DNA of 6,898 bases from Deltaproteobacteria bacterium. GTDB lineage: Bacteria > Desulfobacterota > Binatia > UBA9968. Position numbers and translations under genes: made by a program. Positions 1 through 5,399 of this stretch are shown here, piece by piece (position 1 is the first letter of the stretch; each line of letters opens with the position of its first letter). The notes under the pieces are model-generated. The model did no database searches. It was given only the letters and a program-made list of their open reading frames with translations, and was not told where the DNA came from. The stretch is taken from NCBI GenBank assembly GCA_023250495.1, contig JAHFAP010000169.1:1-6898 (forward strand). Reading direction: 5' to 3'.

Positions 1-155
1 AGGTCGCGGTCAAATTCCATCCGCCGATCGAAACCGCGCGCTATAAAAATAACTCCGCAAGCCGCAAGCAGCTGAGCCAGGCGTGTTACAATGCGATCGC
101 AGGCGGGTTGCAACAAGACAGGAAAGCGGTGCGGGCGCCGCTAAGTCTGAGTTAG
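1..155 (+). CDS. 1-acyl-sn-glycerol-3-phosphate acyltransferase (PlsC-like), C-terminal end only
   Basis: The frame starting at base 3 is open from the window edge to a TAG at 153-155, giving about 50 residues of a protein that begins outside the window. The visible piece has V-x-V-x-F-H-P-P-I-E near its start, then a Tyr, an Arg and a Leu-x-x-x-Cys-x-x-x-Ile spacing. This resembles the C-terminal segment of PlsC acyltransferases, which transfer an acyl chain to lysophosphatidic acid at the inner membrane. The HX4D catalytic motif would lie upstream and cannot be seen, so the call rests on the tail alone. The gene is convergent with coxG and their 3' ends overlap by 15 bases (141-155). No terminator hairpin was seen at this junction. 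Another acyltransferase of the same superfamily is possible. Confidence 0.55.
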   Translation, partial: VAVKFHPPIETARYKNNSASRKQLSQACYNAIAGGLQQDRKAVRAPLSLS

Positions 156-593
156 CTGCCGCTTCATATTCTCGACGAACTGCTGGAGCATCTGGTCGGC
201 CTTTTTGCGAATGATGGGCTGGCCAAACTCGCCGATTCTACCCAGGATATTGACGTCGGTCTCAACGAGCAGCTCCGTTTCTTGAGGGCCGGTTTCTTTG
301 AGTTCCATGGTGGTCTTTCCCTTGACCGCCCCCGCAGCCACGCGGTCGCTGGCCTCGGCCCGTAATGCAGCGCGCCAGCGGCCACGGTCGCGCTCCTCAA
401 CGATGATCTTTCCCTGCAGGTTGAGCGAGATGGGACCCACGCGCACCTTCAGCGTCCCCTGATAGGTGGTGTCATCGAGCTGACTTACGGTTTCGACGCC
501 TGGAAGTGACTTTGCCACTTTGGGCACGTCCATGAGAAATTCCCAGAGCGGTTCGCGAGCCACAGGAATCACCGCGCGTTGGCTAAACTTCAC
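141..593 (-). CDS. coxG: CoxG family protein (carbon monoxide dehydrogenase subunit G, SRPBCC fold)
   Basis: This 150-residue protein spans the usual length of the CoxG family (SRPBCC/START-like fold). Visible family marks are the N-terminal V-A-R-E-P-L-W-E-F-L-M-D (residues 11-22), the S-L-P-G-V-E-T turn (29-35), G-T-L-K-V-R-V-G-P-I (46-55), and a C-terminal helix with K-K-A-D-Q-M-L-Q-Q-F. CoxG proteins accompany molybdenum CO-dehydrogenase-type operons. They bind hydrophobic ligands, and roles in recruiting the enzyme to the membrane or in quinone transfer have been proposed. The start is GTG at 593-591. The coxM stop TGA (592-590) overlaps it as GTGA, and a GGGGA ribosome site lies 5 bases upstream, so translation is probably coupled to coxM. 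It is the last gene of the operon and its 3' end overlaps the convergent plsC-like gene. Confidence 0.87.
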   Translation of the reverse strand: MKFSQRAVIPVAREPLWEFLMDVPKVAKSLPGVETVSQLDDTTYQGTLKVRVGPISLNLQGKIIVEERDRGRWRAALRAEASDRVAAGAVKGKTTMELKETGPQETELLVETDVNILGRIGEFGQPIIRKKADQMLQQFVENMKRQLTQT

Positions 594-1504
594 CTTCGTC
601 CCCGCCTCTTTGATTGGCGACTCGGCGCTGACTTGACCCTTTTGAAACCCTCAAGGGCCTTCTCCAGCGCCCGGCGGACGAAGACTCCGGCCATCTCCCT
701 CTTGTAGGCCGCGGAGCCGCGAAAGTCGCTGATCGGATCGACCGCCTGCTTGGCCTTTTCGGCTGCCGCGCGCAGCGCTTCGGCCTTCACCGGCTGCCCG
801 CGCAACACCGCCTCTGCCTCGCGGGCGCGGATGGGCGTCGTGCCAACGCTTCCCAGCGCGATGCGCACGTCCGAGAAGATTTTCTTAGACCGGTCCAGAG
901 TCACCACAGCCGCGGCGGAAACCGTGGCATAGTCATCTGCAGTGCGCGGGAGAAACTTGAGAAACGCGCCGGCGCTGTTGGGCGGCAAGCGCGGAACCGA
1001 TACTTCGGTGATCACCTCATCCGGCTTGAGCACGGTCTCGTAGTAGTCGGTAAAAAATTCCTCCACGGGAATCATCCTGCTCCCGCCTGCCGAGCTCGCC
1101 TTAACGCTTGCGCCCAAGGCGATGAGAGTGGGAGGCGGGTCCTGGTTGGGATCCGCATGGGCCAGCCCGCCGCCGACCGTCGCCATGTTGCGCACGCGGA
1201 TCGTAGCCACGTGGCGGTAGGTCTCGGCCAAGAGCGGCAAGCGTCGGCGCACCAATGAAGAGGTTTCCACTTCGCGGTGAGTGGTCGATCCGCCGATGCG
1301 CAGAGCGCCGTTTTTCTCGGCAATGCCGGCCAAGCCGCGCACCGAGCTCAGGCTGATGAGGCACGTGGGACGCACAAGGCGCTGCTTCATCATGATGATG
1401 AGCGCCGTGCCGCCGGCCACGAGCTTCGCGTCGGCGCCGAACTGTTTTAGCTCTTGCTGAACTTCCTTAAGGTTCTTGGGGGTACGGTATTCAAAGGGTT
1501 GCAT
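590..1504 (-). CDS. coxM: FAD-binding medium subunit of a molybdenum hydroxylase (CoxM/CutM type)
   Basis: This 304-residue protein is the flavin subunit of CO-dehydrogenase/xanthine-dehydrogenase-type enzymes. It passes electrons from the 2Fe-2S clusters of CoxS to an external acceptor. The N-terminal FAD domain has the two expected pyrophosphate-contact motifs: A-G-G-T-A at 30-34 (usually AGGxS) and T-V-G-G-G at 109-113, preceded by I-R-V-R-N and followed by L-A-H-A-D-P-N-Q-D. The CoxM-type C-terminal domain begins at about residue 190. The tail is unusually basic (K-R-R-G-R-R at the end). The ATG at 1504 is preferred over an upstream in-frame start at 1552 because GAGGA sits 7 bases before it and the family N-terminus begins there. 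The longer start would also overlap coxS. The gap after coxS is 10 bases, so the two genes are co-transcribed. The substrate cannot be told from this subunit. Confidence 0.9.
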   Translation of the reverse strand: MQPFEYRTPKNLKEVQQELKQFGADAKLVAGGTALIIMMKQRLVRPTCLISLSSVRGLAGIAEKNGALRIGGSTTHREVETSSLVRRRLPLLAETYRHVATIRVRNMATVGGGLAHADPNQDPPPTLIALGASVKASSAGGSRMIPVEEFFTDYYETVLKPDEVITEVSVPRLPPNSAGAFLKFLPRTADDYATVSAAAVVTLDRSKKIFSDVRIALGSVGTTPIRAREAEAVLRGQPVKAEALRAAAEKAKQAVDPISDFRGSAAYKREMAGVFVRRALEKALEGFKRVKSAPSRQSKRRGRR

Positions 1505-1511
1505 AGTCTTG

Positions 1512-1516
1512 TCCTC
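1512..1516 (-). promoter_or_regulatory. Ribosome binding site that fixes the coxM start
   Basis: Read on the minus strand, GAGGA lies 7 bases before the ATG at 1504. Its first two bases are the last two of the coxS stop codon TGA (1517-1515). This placement supports the shorter coxM start and indicates tight coupling between coxS termination and coxM initiation. Confidence 0.65.
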
Positions 1517-1982
1517 ATTTGGCGAACTGGTGCGCTTTTTGGATCGACTCAATAATCTTGTAGTAGCCGGTGCATCGGCAGAGGTTGCCCATCATCCATT
1601 CTTTGATCTGCTCTTCATTGGGTTTGGGAATCTCATCCAGCAGGGCCTTGGCCGCGACAACCTGGCCTGGGGTGCAGATCCCGCATTGGAAGCCGCCGTA
1701 GCGGATGAAGCTCTTCTGCACCGGGTGGAGCTCGCCGTCTTTGGCCAGCCCCTCGACCGTGGTGATCTCGTGGCCGTCGGCGAAAACGGCCAGGGCGAGA
1801 CACGAGCTGACCATCTCTCCGTCCATCAGCACCGTGCAGGCGCCGCAGACACCGACACTGCAGCCCTCTTTGGTTCCGGTCAGCCCCAGGTCATAGCGCA
1901 GACAGTCGATCAACAGACGGTTCGTTGGAACTTGAAGCTCGACCTTCGTCCCGTTGACTCGCATCCGAATCTTCTTTTCCAT
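1515..1982 (-). CDS. coxS: 2Fe-2S small subunit of a molybdenum hydroxylase (CoxS/CutS type)
   Basis: This 155-residue protein has the complete two-cluster architecture of the small subunit. The N-terminal plant-ferredoxin domain carries Cys41, Cys46, Cys49 and Cys61 in G-C-S-V-G-V-C-G-A-C-T-V. The C-terminal helical domain carries Cys100 and Cys103 (Q-C-G-I-C-T-P-G) and Cys135 and Cys137 (L-C-R-C-T-G-Y). Gln99 is at the position that contacts the pterin of the molybdenum cofactor in the partner subunit. All eight cluster ligands are present, so it should be functional. It relays electrons from a molybdenum centre to the FAD subunit. The ATG at 1982 has an AAAGGAA-type ribosome site 5 bases upstream. 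It is the first gene of the coxS-coxM-coxG operon and is divergent from tenA. No large subunit gene adjoins it, so it could serve CO dehydrogenase or any other aldehyde, purine or aromatic hydroxylase. Confidence 0.93.
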   Translation of the reverse strand: MEKKIRMRVNGTKVELQVPTNRLLIDCLRYDLGLTGTKEGCSVGVCGACTVLMDGEMVSSCLALAVFADGHEITTVEGLAKDGELHPVQKSFIRYGGFQCGICTPGQVVAAKALLDEIPKPNEEQIKEWMMGNLCRCTGYYKIIESIQKAHQFAK

Positions 1983-2031
1983 CGCTGTTCCTTTCCGTTC
2001 CCGCCGCGAGTTTTCCGTCGCGGCGACAAAG

Positions 2032-2060
2032 ATGACAACCCGTAGCCGCTATGTTATAGA
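2032..2060 (+). promoter_or_regulatory. Candidate promoter for tenA
   Basis: ATGACA (2032-2037, 5 of 6 to the -35 consensus) and TATAGA (2055-2060, 4 of 6 to the -10) are separated by 17 bases. Initiation near 2067 would give a leader of about 80 bases before the GTG at 2148. Its -10 box shares bases 2055-2058 with the -10 box of the opposing cox promoter. Confidence 0.33.
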
Positions 2061-2081
2061 AAGAATTCGCTCAAACTGCAA
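2053..2081 (-). promoter_or_regulatory. Candidate promoter for the coxSMG operon
   Basis: On the minus strand, TTGCAG (2081-2076) and TATAAC (2058-2053) are separated by exactly 17 bases. The -10 matches the sigma-70 consensus at 5 of 6 positions, the -35 only at 3 of 6. Initiation near 2046 would give a leader of roughly 64 bases before coxS. It overlaps a candidate promoter for tenA on the other strand. Confidence 0.35.
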
Positions 2082-2104
2082 GCAGCAGCCGTAGAAGAAA
2101 TTTG

Positions 2105-2128
2105 CTTTCCCTAGCCCGGGAAGGAAAG
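2105..2128 (+). promoter_or_regulatory. Possible leader hairpin upstream of tenA
   Basis: CTTTCC (2105-2110) is complementary to GGAAAG (2123-2128), with a 12-base loop that itself contains the palindrome CCCGGG. It falls in the predicted tenA leader, about 20 bases before the GTG start. The purine-rich strand of the stem (AGGAAAGGG, 2122-2130) resembles a ribosome site but lies too far upstream (17 bases) to be a normal one. The rest of the 1983-2147 spacer shows the two overlapping promoters and nothing else recognisable. A regulatory role is speculative. Confidence 0.2.
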
Positions 2129-2147
2129 GGAATTCGGGCAGCTTCAA

Positions 2148-2819
2148 GTGGCCAGACCTTTCACTGAACAGTTGCGGCGCCAGGCAGGTGAAATCTGGCG
2201 TTCTATTCAGGCCCATCCCTTTCTCGATGAGCTTCGCGCCGGCACCTTGCCGATGGACCGCTTTATTTACTTTATCCTACAAGACTACCTTTATCTCCTC
2301 GACTTTGCTCAGGTCCTCTGCCTCGGCGGCGCCAAGTCCCCTGACCTGAAAACCTTGGAGATCTTTAGCCGCCATGCCTTGATCGCCGTCGAAGTGGAGA
2401 GGACTTTTCACGCGAGCTTTGGGAAGAGCCTGGGTCTTTCCCAGAAGCAGCTCGACCGAACCCCCAGAGGGCCGGTCACCGAAGCCTACACCCGACATCT
2501 CCAGGCGGTAGCGCGAGGTGGGAGCCTGGCGGAGATCGTCGCCGCCGTGCTCCCCTGCTACTGGATTTACGGCGAGGTGGGAAAGAGACTCTACCGCAAC
2601 CGGCCAAGGAAACCGACGATATACCGCGAGTGGATTGAAACCTATGCTTCCGAGGATTATTGGAGGCCGGTGCGCGAACAGATCCGCCTGATGAATCAAC
2701 TCGGCGCCAGCGCGAGAAACAGCGAGAAAAAACTCATGCGCTCGCATTTCCTGCTGAGCAGCCGCTACGAGTTTCTCTTCTGGGATCAGGCGTATCGCCT
2801 GGAAGAATGGCCGGTGTAA
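2148..2819 (+). CDS. tenA: TenA family protein, thiaminase II-like aminopyrimidine aminohydrolase
   Basis: This 223-residue protein matches the all-helical TenA/THI-4 family over its full length. TenA_C enzymes hydrolyse aminopyrimidines released from degraded thiamin so that the pyrimidine can be salvaged. Key marks are A-H-P-F (22-25), Q-D-Y-L-Y-L with Asp46 and Tyr47 (substrate-pocket positions), Tyr114, the catalytic-position Cys137 in V-L-P-C-Y-W, Tyr166, and the C-terminal F-W-D-Q-A-Y-R-L-E-E-W, whose Glu219/Glu220 pair holds the catalytic Glu. The cysteine places it in the TenA_C rather than the TenA_E class. The start is GTG at 2148, the first start codon after an in-frame TAG at 2112. 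The ribosome site is weak (GGG at 2136-2138). The FMN split-barrel gene follows 23 bases downstream. No TPP riboswitch (THI box) was seen upstream, and no thiamin transporter is nearby. Confidence 0.88.
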   Translation: MARPFTEQLRRQAGEIWRSIQAHPFLDELRAGTLPMDRFIYFILQDYLYLLDFAQVLCLGGAKSPDLKTLEIFSRHALIAVEVERTFHASFGKSLGLSQKQLDRTPRGPVTEAYTRHLQAVARGGSLAEIVAAVLPCYWIYGEVGKRLYRNRPRKPTIYREWIETYASEDYWRPVREQIRLMNQLGASARNSEKKLMRSHFLLSSRYEFLFWDQAYRLEEWPV

Positions 2820-2831
2820 AAATTGAGAAAG

Positions 2832-2836
2832 GGAGG
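2832..2836 (+). promoter_or_regulatory. Ribosome binding site that fixes the split-barrel protein start
   Basis: GGAGG followed by a 6-base spacer leads to the ATG at 2843. This near-perfect site supports 2843 over the open frame that runs upstream to 2660, which would lie inside tenA in another frame. Confidence 0.75.
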
Positions 2837-2842
2837 AGTAAC

Positions 2843-3259
2843 ATGATTGCACTAACGGATCAGATGCGCGAGATGATTGATAACGCCCTGGCCACCGGAA
2901 GCCCCTGCATTCTGGCGACGGCCGCGGCGGACGGAGAGCCCGACATCGGGTACAAGGGCAGCATGATGGTCTTCGATAACGAGTCTCTGGCATACTGGGA
3001 GCGCACAAGACGCCAGCACCTCAAAAATGTGCAGGAGAACTCGAAAGTCGTGGTGCTCTTCAGGAATCCGAAAACCAGGGTCAACTTCCGCTTCCACGGT
3101 GTGGCGACGGTTCATCAGGATGGGGCTATCAGGGAGCAGGTCATGTCTCGGACTGTGAAGGACGAGATCGACAAGGATCCAGAGCGCAAAGGCGCTGCCG
3201 TTGTCATCCGGGTGAGCAAAGTAACCAACCTGGCCGGGCAGGTGCTGCAGAGTCGGTAG
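2843..3259 (+). CDS. Pyridoxamine 5'-phosphate oxidase-related FMN-binding split-barrel protein
   Basis: This 138-residue protein has the layout of short split-barrel flavoproteins. An N-terminal helix (D-Q-M-R-E-M-I) is followed by the first barrel strand, with C-I-L-A-T-A-A-A-D-G-E-P-D (residues 22-34). Then come M-M-V-F-D (41-45), a helix around H-L-K-N-V-Q-E-N-S, and the strand pair K-V-V-V-L-F and V-N-F-R-F-H-G-V-A-T-V. Members bind FMN or related cofactors as dimers and carry out varied redox or binding roles. True PdxH is longer and has different PLP-contact motifs, so this is not called PdxH. It lies 23 bases after tenA with a strong ribosome site and is probably co-transcribed with it. 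A link to thiamin or vitamin B6 metabolism is only inferred from that position. Confidence 0.8.
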   Translation: MIALTDQMREMIDNALATGSPCILATAAADGEPDIGYKGSMMVFDNESLAYWERTRRQHLKNVQENSKVVVLFRNPKTRVNFRFHGVATVHQDGAIREQVMSRTVKDEIDKDPERKGAAVVIRVSKVTNLAGQVLQSR

Positions 3260-3384
3260 CTCTGTAGGTCACCTGACGGCGTTGGGCCTGAGGCGGGGAC
3301 TCTCTAGCTCAATAATTTCCCGTTACGAAGCCCTGCGAGCCCTGCCCATGGTTCAGTCCAGCATGAACTCGACATGGCTTGGGA

Positions 3385-3446
3385 GCACAGGTTCCCGCCC
3401 TCGCCTTGCTTCAAGAAAGGCAGCAAGGTATCCTGTGCTTCACAGG
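3385..3446 (+). repeat. Nested and alternative inverted repeats upstream of the antitoxin
   Basis: Three copies of a CACAGG half-site occur here: CACAGG at 3386-3391, CCTGTG at 3432-3437 and CACAGG at 3441-3446. Copies two and three form a perfect 6-base inverted repeat with a 3-base spacer. Copies one and two can instead close a long stem (GCACAGG 3385-3391 with CCTGTGC 3432-3438) enclosing an inner stem, CCTTGCT (3404-3410) with AGCAAGG (3422-3428). The third half-site overlaps the antitoxin ribosome site AGGGG (3444-3448). An autoregulatory operator or an RNA switch is possible. The remainder of 3260-3384 shows no gene, and no convincing promoter or terminator was recognised in it. Confidence 0.4.
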
Positions 3447-3455
3447 GGCAAAGCA

Positions 3456-3689
3456 ATGCTGGCCAAAAAGACCGTCAAAAACCAAATCATTCTCCCCAAA
3501 TCTGTTCTGGAAAAGATTCCGGACGCGGACTATTTCGAAGTAAGCCTCAGGGGAGAGGAAATCGTTTTAAAACCGGTACGCATTGAAGGCTCCGGCTCTA
3601 GGCTCAGTCGAGTTCGCGACAAAATCAAAGCCCTTGGCTTAACAGAGAAAGATATTGACGAAGCAATCCGGTGGGCCAGGAGCCGTTAG
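3456..3689 (+). CDS. AbrB/SpoVT-type antitoxin of a PIN toxin pair
   Basis: This 77-residue protein has an N-terminal swapped-hairpin DNA-binding domain: K-N-Q-I-I-L-P-K-S-V-L at about residues 8-18 is the signature, followed by F-E-V-S-L-R-G-E-E-I-V-L-K-P-V. The C-terminal helix has L-G-L-T-E-K-D-I-D-E-A-I-R-W-A-R, typical of antitoxins that partner PIN toxins. Antitoxins of this type neutralise the toxin by binding it and usually repress their own promoter. The ATG at 3456 is chosen because AGGGG lies 7 bases upstream and the domain starts there. The frame is open upstream to 3282, but that stretch shows no conserved motif. Its stop overlaps the toxin start. By eye the gene is more A/T-rich than the cox genes, consistent with a mobile module. 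Confidence 0.8.
   Translation: MLAKKTVKNQIILPKSVLEKIPDADYFEVSLRGEEIVLKPVRIEGSGSRLSRVRDKIKALGLTEKDIDEAIRWARSR
3678..3682 (+). promoter_or_regulatory. Ribosome binding site that fixes the toxin start
   Basis: AGGAG lies inside the last codons of the antitoxin gene, 6 bases before the GTG at 3689. It supports a 139-residue toxin rather than one starting at the GTG at 3671, and couples toxin translation to antitoxin translation. Confidence 0.65.
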
Positions 3690-4108
3690 TGCGGGTTGTG
3701 CTGGATACCAACGTTCTGGTATCCGCACTCCTCTTTACCGGAATTTCTTCTGAGCTTGTTCCTCTCTGGCAAAAAGGGACCATAACAGTTCTCCTCTCGC
3801 GCGAGATCCTGGAAGAGTATCTGCGAGTTTTCGCCTACCCAAAATTCCAACTTTCTGAAGGAGAGATCAAACGGCTCATCGAAGAGGAGCTGTTGCCTTT
3901 TGTCCGGGTCATCAAACCCAGACTCCGTGTACGCGCTGTCAGGCGTGACCCGTCAGACAATAAGTTCTTAGAGTGCGCGATTTCCGGAAAGGCAGATGTG
4001 GTGATTTCAGGGGATAAAGATCTTTTGGCTCTCCGACATTACCGTCGAATCCGTATCCAAACTCCGTCTCACTTTCTTACGGCCTTCTTCCGGCAGCAGT
4101 CCCGCTAA
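3689..4108 (+). CDS. PIN-domain toxin (putative ribonuclease, COG1569-like)
   Basis: This 139-residue protein is a full-length PIN domain. The expected metal-binding acidic residues are all present: Asp6 in V-L-D-T-N-V-L, Glu42/Glu43 in E-I-L-E-E-Y, Asp90 in D-P-S-D-N-K-F-L-E-C-A, and Asp109 in V-I-S-G-D-K-D-L-L. PIN toxins of this class are Mg-dependent endoribonucleases that cut cellular RNA when not held by the antitoxin. The target here is unknown. The preferred GTG start at 3689 shares its G with the antitoxin stop TAG (TAGTG), and AGGAG is 6 bases upstream. An alternative GTG at 3671 would add six residues. No frameshift or missing ligand was seen, so the toxin is probably active. Confidence 0.85.
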   Translation: MRVVLDTNVLVSALLFTGISSELVPLWQKGTITVLLSREILEEYLRVFAYPKFQLSEGEIKRLIEEELLPFVRVIKPRLRVRAVRRDPSDNKFLECAISGKADVVISGDKDLLALRHYRRIRIQTPSHFLTAFFRQQSR

Positions 4109-4194
4109 GCGGATGCCGGTGGTGGAGGCGAAACCGAGCCGTCATGGCGGAAAAGTCGTAAAACCCCACTACTCCCGGTAGATCTGACAACCTT

Positions 4195-4221
4195 TTGACT
4201 GAGGCGTGTGCCTGTTATAAG
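4195..4221 (+). promoter_or_regulatory. Promoter for the M24-SDR-amidohydrolase operon
   Basis: TTGACT (4195-4200, 5 of 6) and TATAAG (4216-4221, 5 of 6) are 15 bases apart, or 16 if the -35 is read one base earlier. A TG at 4213-4214 makes an extended -10, which can compensate for the short spacer. Initiation near 4228 gives a leader of about 23 bases. AGGAGG (4237-4242) then lies 8 bases before the ATG at 4251. The rest of the 4109-4250 gap shows no gene and no clear terminator. Confidence 0.55.
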
Positions 4222-4250
4222 TATGGCCCAGAAGTCAGGAGGCACATCTA

Positions 4251-5360
4251 ATGTTTCTTTCCAATAATTTAAAAGAGAGCCGCTATCGCGCGGTGCGCCA
4301 GCAGATGGCTGAGAGGAGCCTCGACGTGCTTATCGCCCGGGGCTCCAGCGCCGTGCGCGGGGACGGCGCAGCTTTTCGTTTTCTTACCGATTTTCCCAAC
4401 ATCAATATCCCACTCGTCCTGGTCTTCTTCCGCGACGAAGATAAGCCGCCGGTCATGCTTGTGGAATCGCGCTTCCAGGCCATGCGGGCGAAAAAATATT
4501 CCTGGATTCAGGACATCAAGCTGAGCAATCAGTTCCTTCAAAGCCTACTGGAAGTTTTAAAAGAAAAACGGCTGGACCACTCAACGATAGGAATTGACGG
4601 GCTGGACAAGATTCCTTTCCTCTGGGTCCAGAGAATGGAAGAGTCTTTCCCCAATTTGAAAATCGCCGAATTCGGCCCGGCGTTAAAAAAGCTGCGGGCG
4701 ACTGTAGATGGCGAGGAGACTCGCCTGGTAAAAAAATCAGCCGCCCTGGTTGATCTCGCTTTTACCGAAGGAATTAAGCGCATCAAACCGGGAAAGACAG
4801 AGTGGGAAATCGTCGCCTACATAGACTTTGTGCTCAAAAGCCATGGCGTGGAAAAGAGTTTCAACATCATCTCCCAGGGGCCCAAGGTCGACGCCTATCC
4901 CCCGTCGGGGAGAAAGATCGCCAAGAAGGGAATGGTCTTTGTCGAGATCACGGCCTGCTACGGCGGCTACTGGACCCAACTGGCCCGCGCCGTCTCCTTG
5001 GGCAAGCCAGACAAAGATCTCGTCAGGCTGCATGAAGTCTCCGTCCGGGCGATCAAAGAGGCGATAAAGTATCTGAAGCCGGGATTCAGAGTGGCGAAGC
5101 CGATGAGCGTCATGGAGGAATACGTAAAGCGATCCGGTCTCGATTGCACGCCTGTCTACGGCCACATCGTCGGCCTGGACATGGTCGAGGATCGCCCTTC
5201 GCCAAAAAACGAGACCGAGATCGTCCCGGGCATGGTCTTCATCGTCCATCCCTGGCCCGTCTTGGGGGAGAGTTCACTGCTGTGGGGAGAGACCCATCTC
5301 ACAACGGATCACGGAAACTTGCGCCTGAACCGAGTCGGCGATGAGCTGATTGTCTTGTAA
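4251..5360 (+). CDS. Creatinase/aminopeptidase-P-fold (M24 family) protein with non-canonical active site
   Basis: This 369-residue protein has the two-domain layout of Xaa-Pro dipeptidases and creatinase: an N-terminal creatinase-like domain to about residue 150 and a C-terminal pita-bread domain from about 158. Known M24 hydrolases bind two metals through Asp, Asp, His, Glu, Glu. Here the corresponding positions read Glu232 (F-V-E-I-T), Gln243 (W-T-Q-L-A-R), His305 (Y-G-H-I-V-G-L-D) and His333 (I-V-H-P-W-P), with Gly346 or the adjacent Glu347 at the last site. Only His305 is clearly kept. The second conserved His is Val312. The creatinase D-G-A-H-N-P motif is D-A-Y-P-P (214-218), so its catalytic His is also missing. 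The protein is intact and well expressed by its signals (AGGAGG, extended -10 promoter), which argues for a divergent function rather than decay. It heads a probable operon. Metallopeptidase activity should not be assumed. Confidence 0.82.
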   Translation: MFLSNNLKESRYRAVRQQMAERSLDVLIARGSSAVRGDGAAFRFLTDFPNINIPLVLVFFRDEDKPPVMLVESRFQAMRAKKYSWIQDIKLSNQFLQSLLEVLKEKRLDHSTIGIDGLDKIPFLWVQRMEESFPNLKIAEFGPALKKLRATVDGEETRLVKKSAALVDLAFTEGIKRIKPGKTEWEIVAYIDFVLKSHGVEKSFNIISQGPKVDAYPPSGRKIAKKGMVFVEITACYGGYWTQLARAVSLGKPDKDLVRLHEVSVRAIKEAIKYLKPGFRVAKPMSVMEEYVKRSGLDCTPVYGHIVGLDMVEDRPSPKNETEIVPGMVFIVHPWPVLGESSLLWGETHLTTDHGNLRLNRVGDELIVL

Positions 5361-5399
5361 GCTCTGGATGCGAAGGTCCATCCCGACCGATATATTCTT

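Noticed and set aside
141..1982. Naming the operon a true aerobic CO dehydrogenase
   Set aside because: Substrate specificity lies in the large subunit, which is not present here.
1476..2045. 189-codon open frame on the plus strand opposite coxS
   Set aside because: It is a mirror of the strongly recognisable coxS gene, and the protein is low in recognisable motifs.
1983..2147. TPP riboswitch upstream of tenA
   Set aside because: The CTGAGA and other THI-box core motifs are absent.
2660..2842. N-terminal extension of the split-barrel protein
   Set aside because: It lies inside tenA in another frame. GGAGG before 2843 gives the true start.
2277..3008. 243-codon open frame on the minus strand across tenA and the split-barrel gene
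   Set aside because: It is antisense to two genes with clear family motifs, its translation shows no domain, and it spans their intergenic gap.
3330..3345. Direct repeat GCCCTGC (two copies)
   Set aside because: It is too short to distinguish from chance in GC-rich DNA.
3282..3455. N-terminal extension of the antitoxin
   Set aside because: It has no family similarity, and a good ribosome site and domain start point to 3456. The stretch also contains the inverted repeats.
4102..4112. Perfect inverted repeat CCGCT-A-AGCGG at the toxin stop as a terminator
   Set aside because: A one-base loop cannot form and there is no T-rich tail.
4737..5249. 170-codon open frame on the minus strand opposite the M24 gene
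   Set aside because: It is antisense to a well-supported gene and shows no conserved domain.
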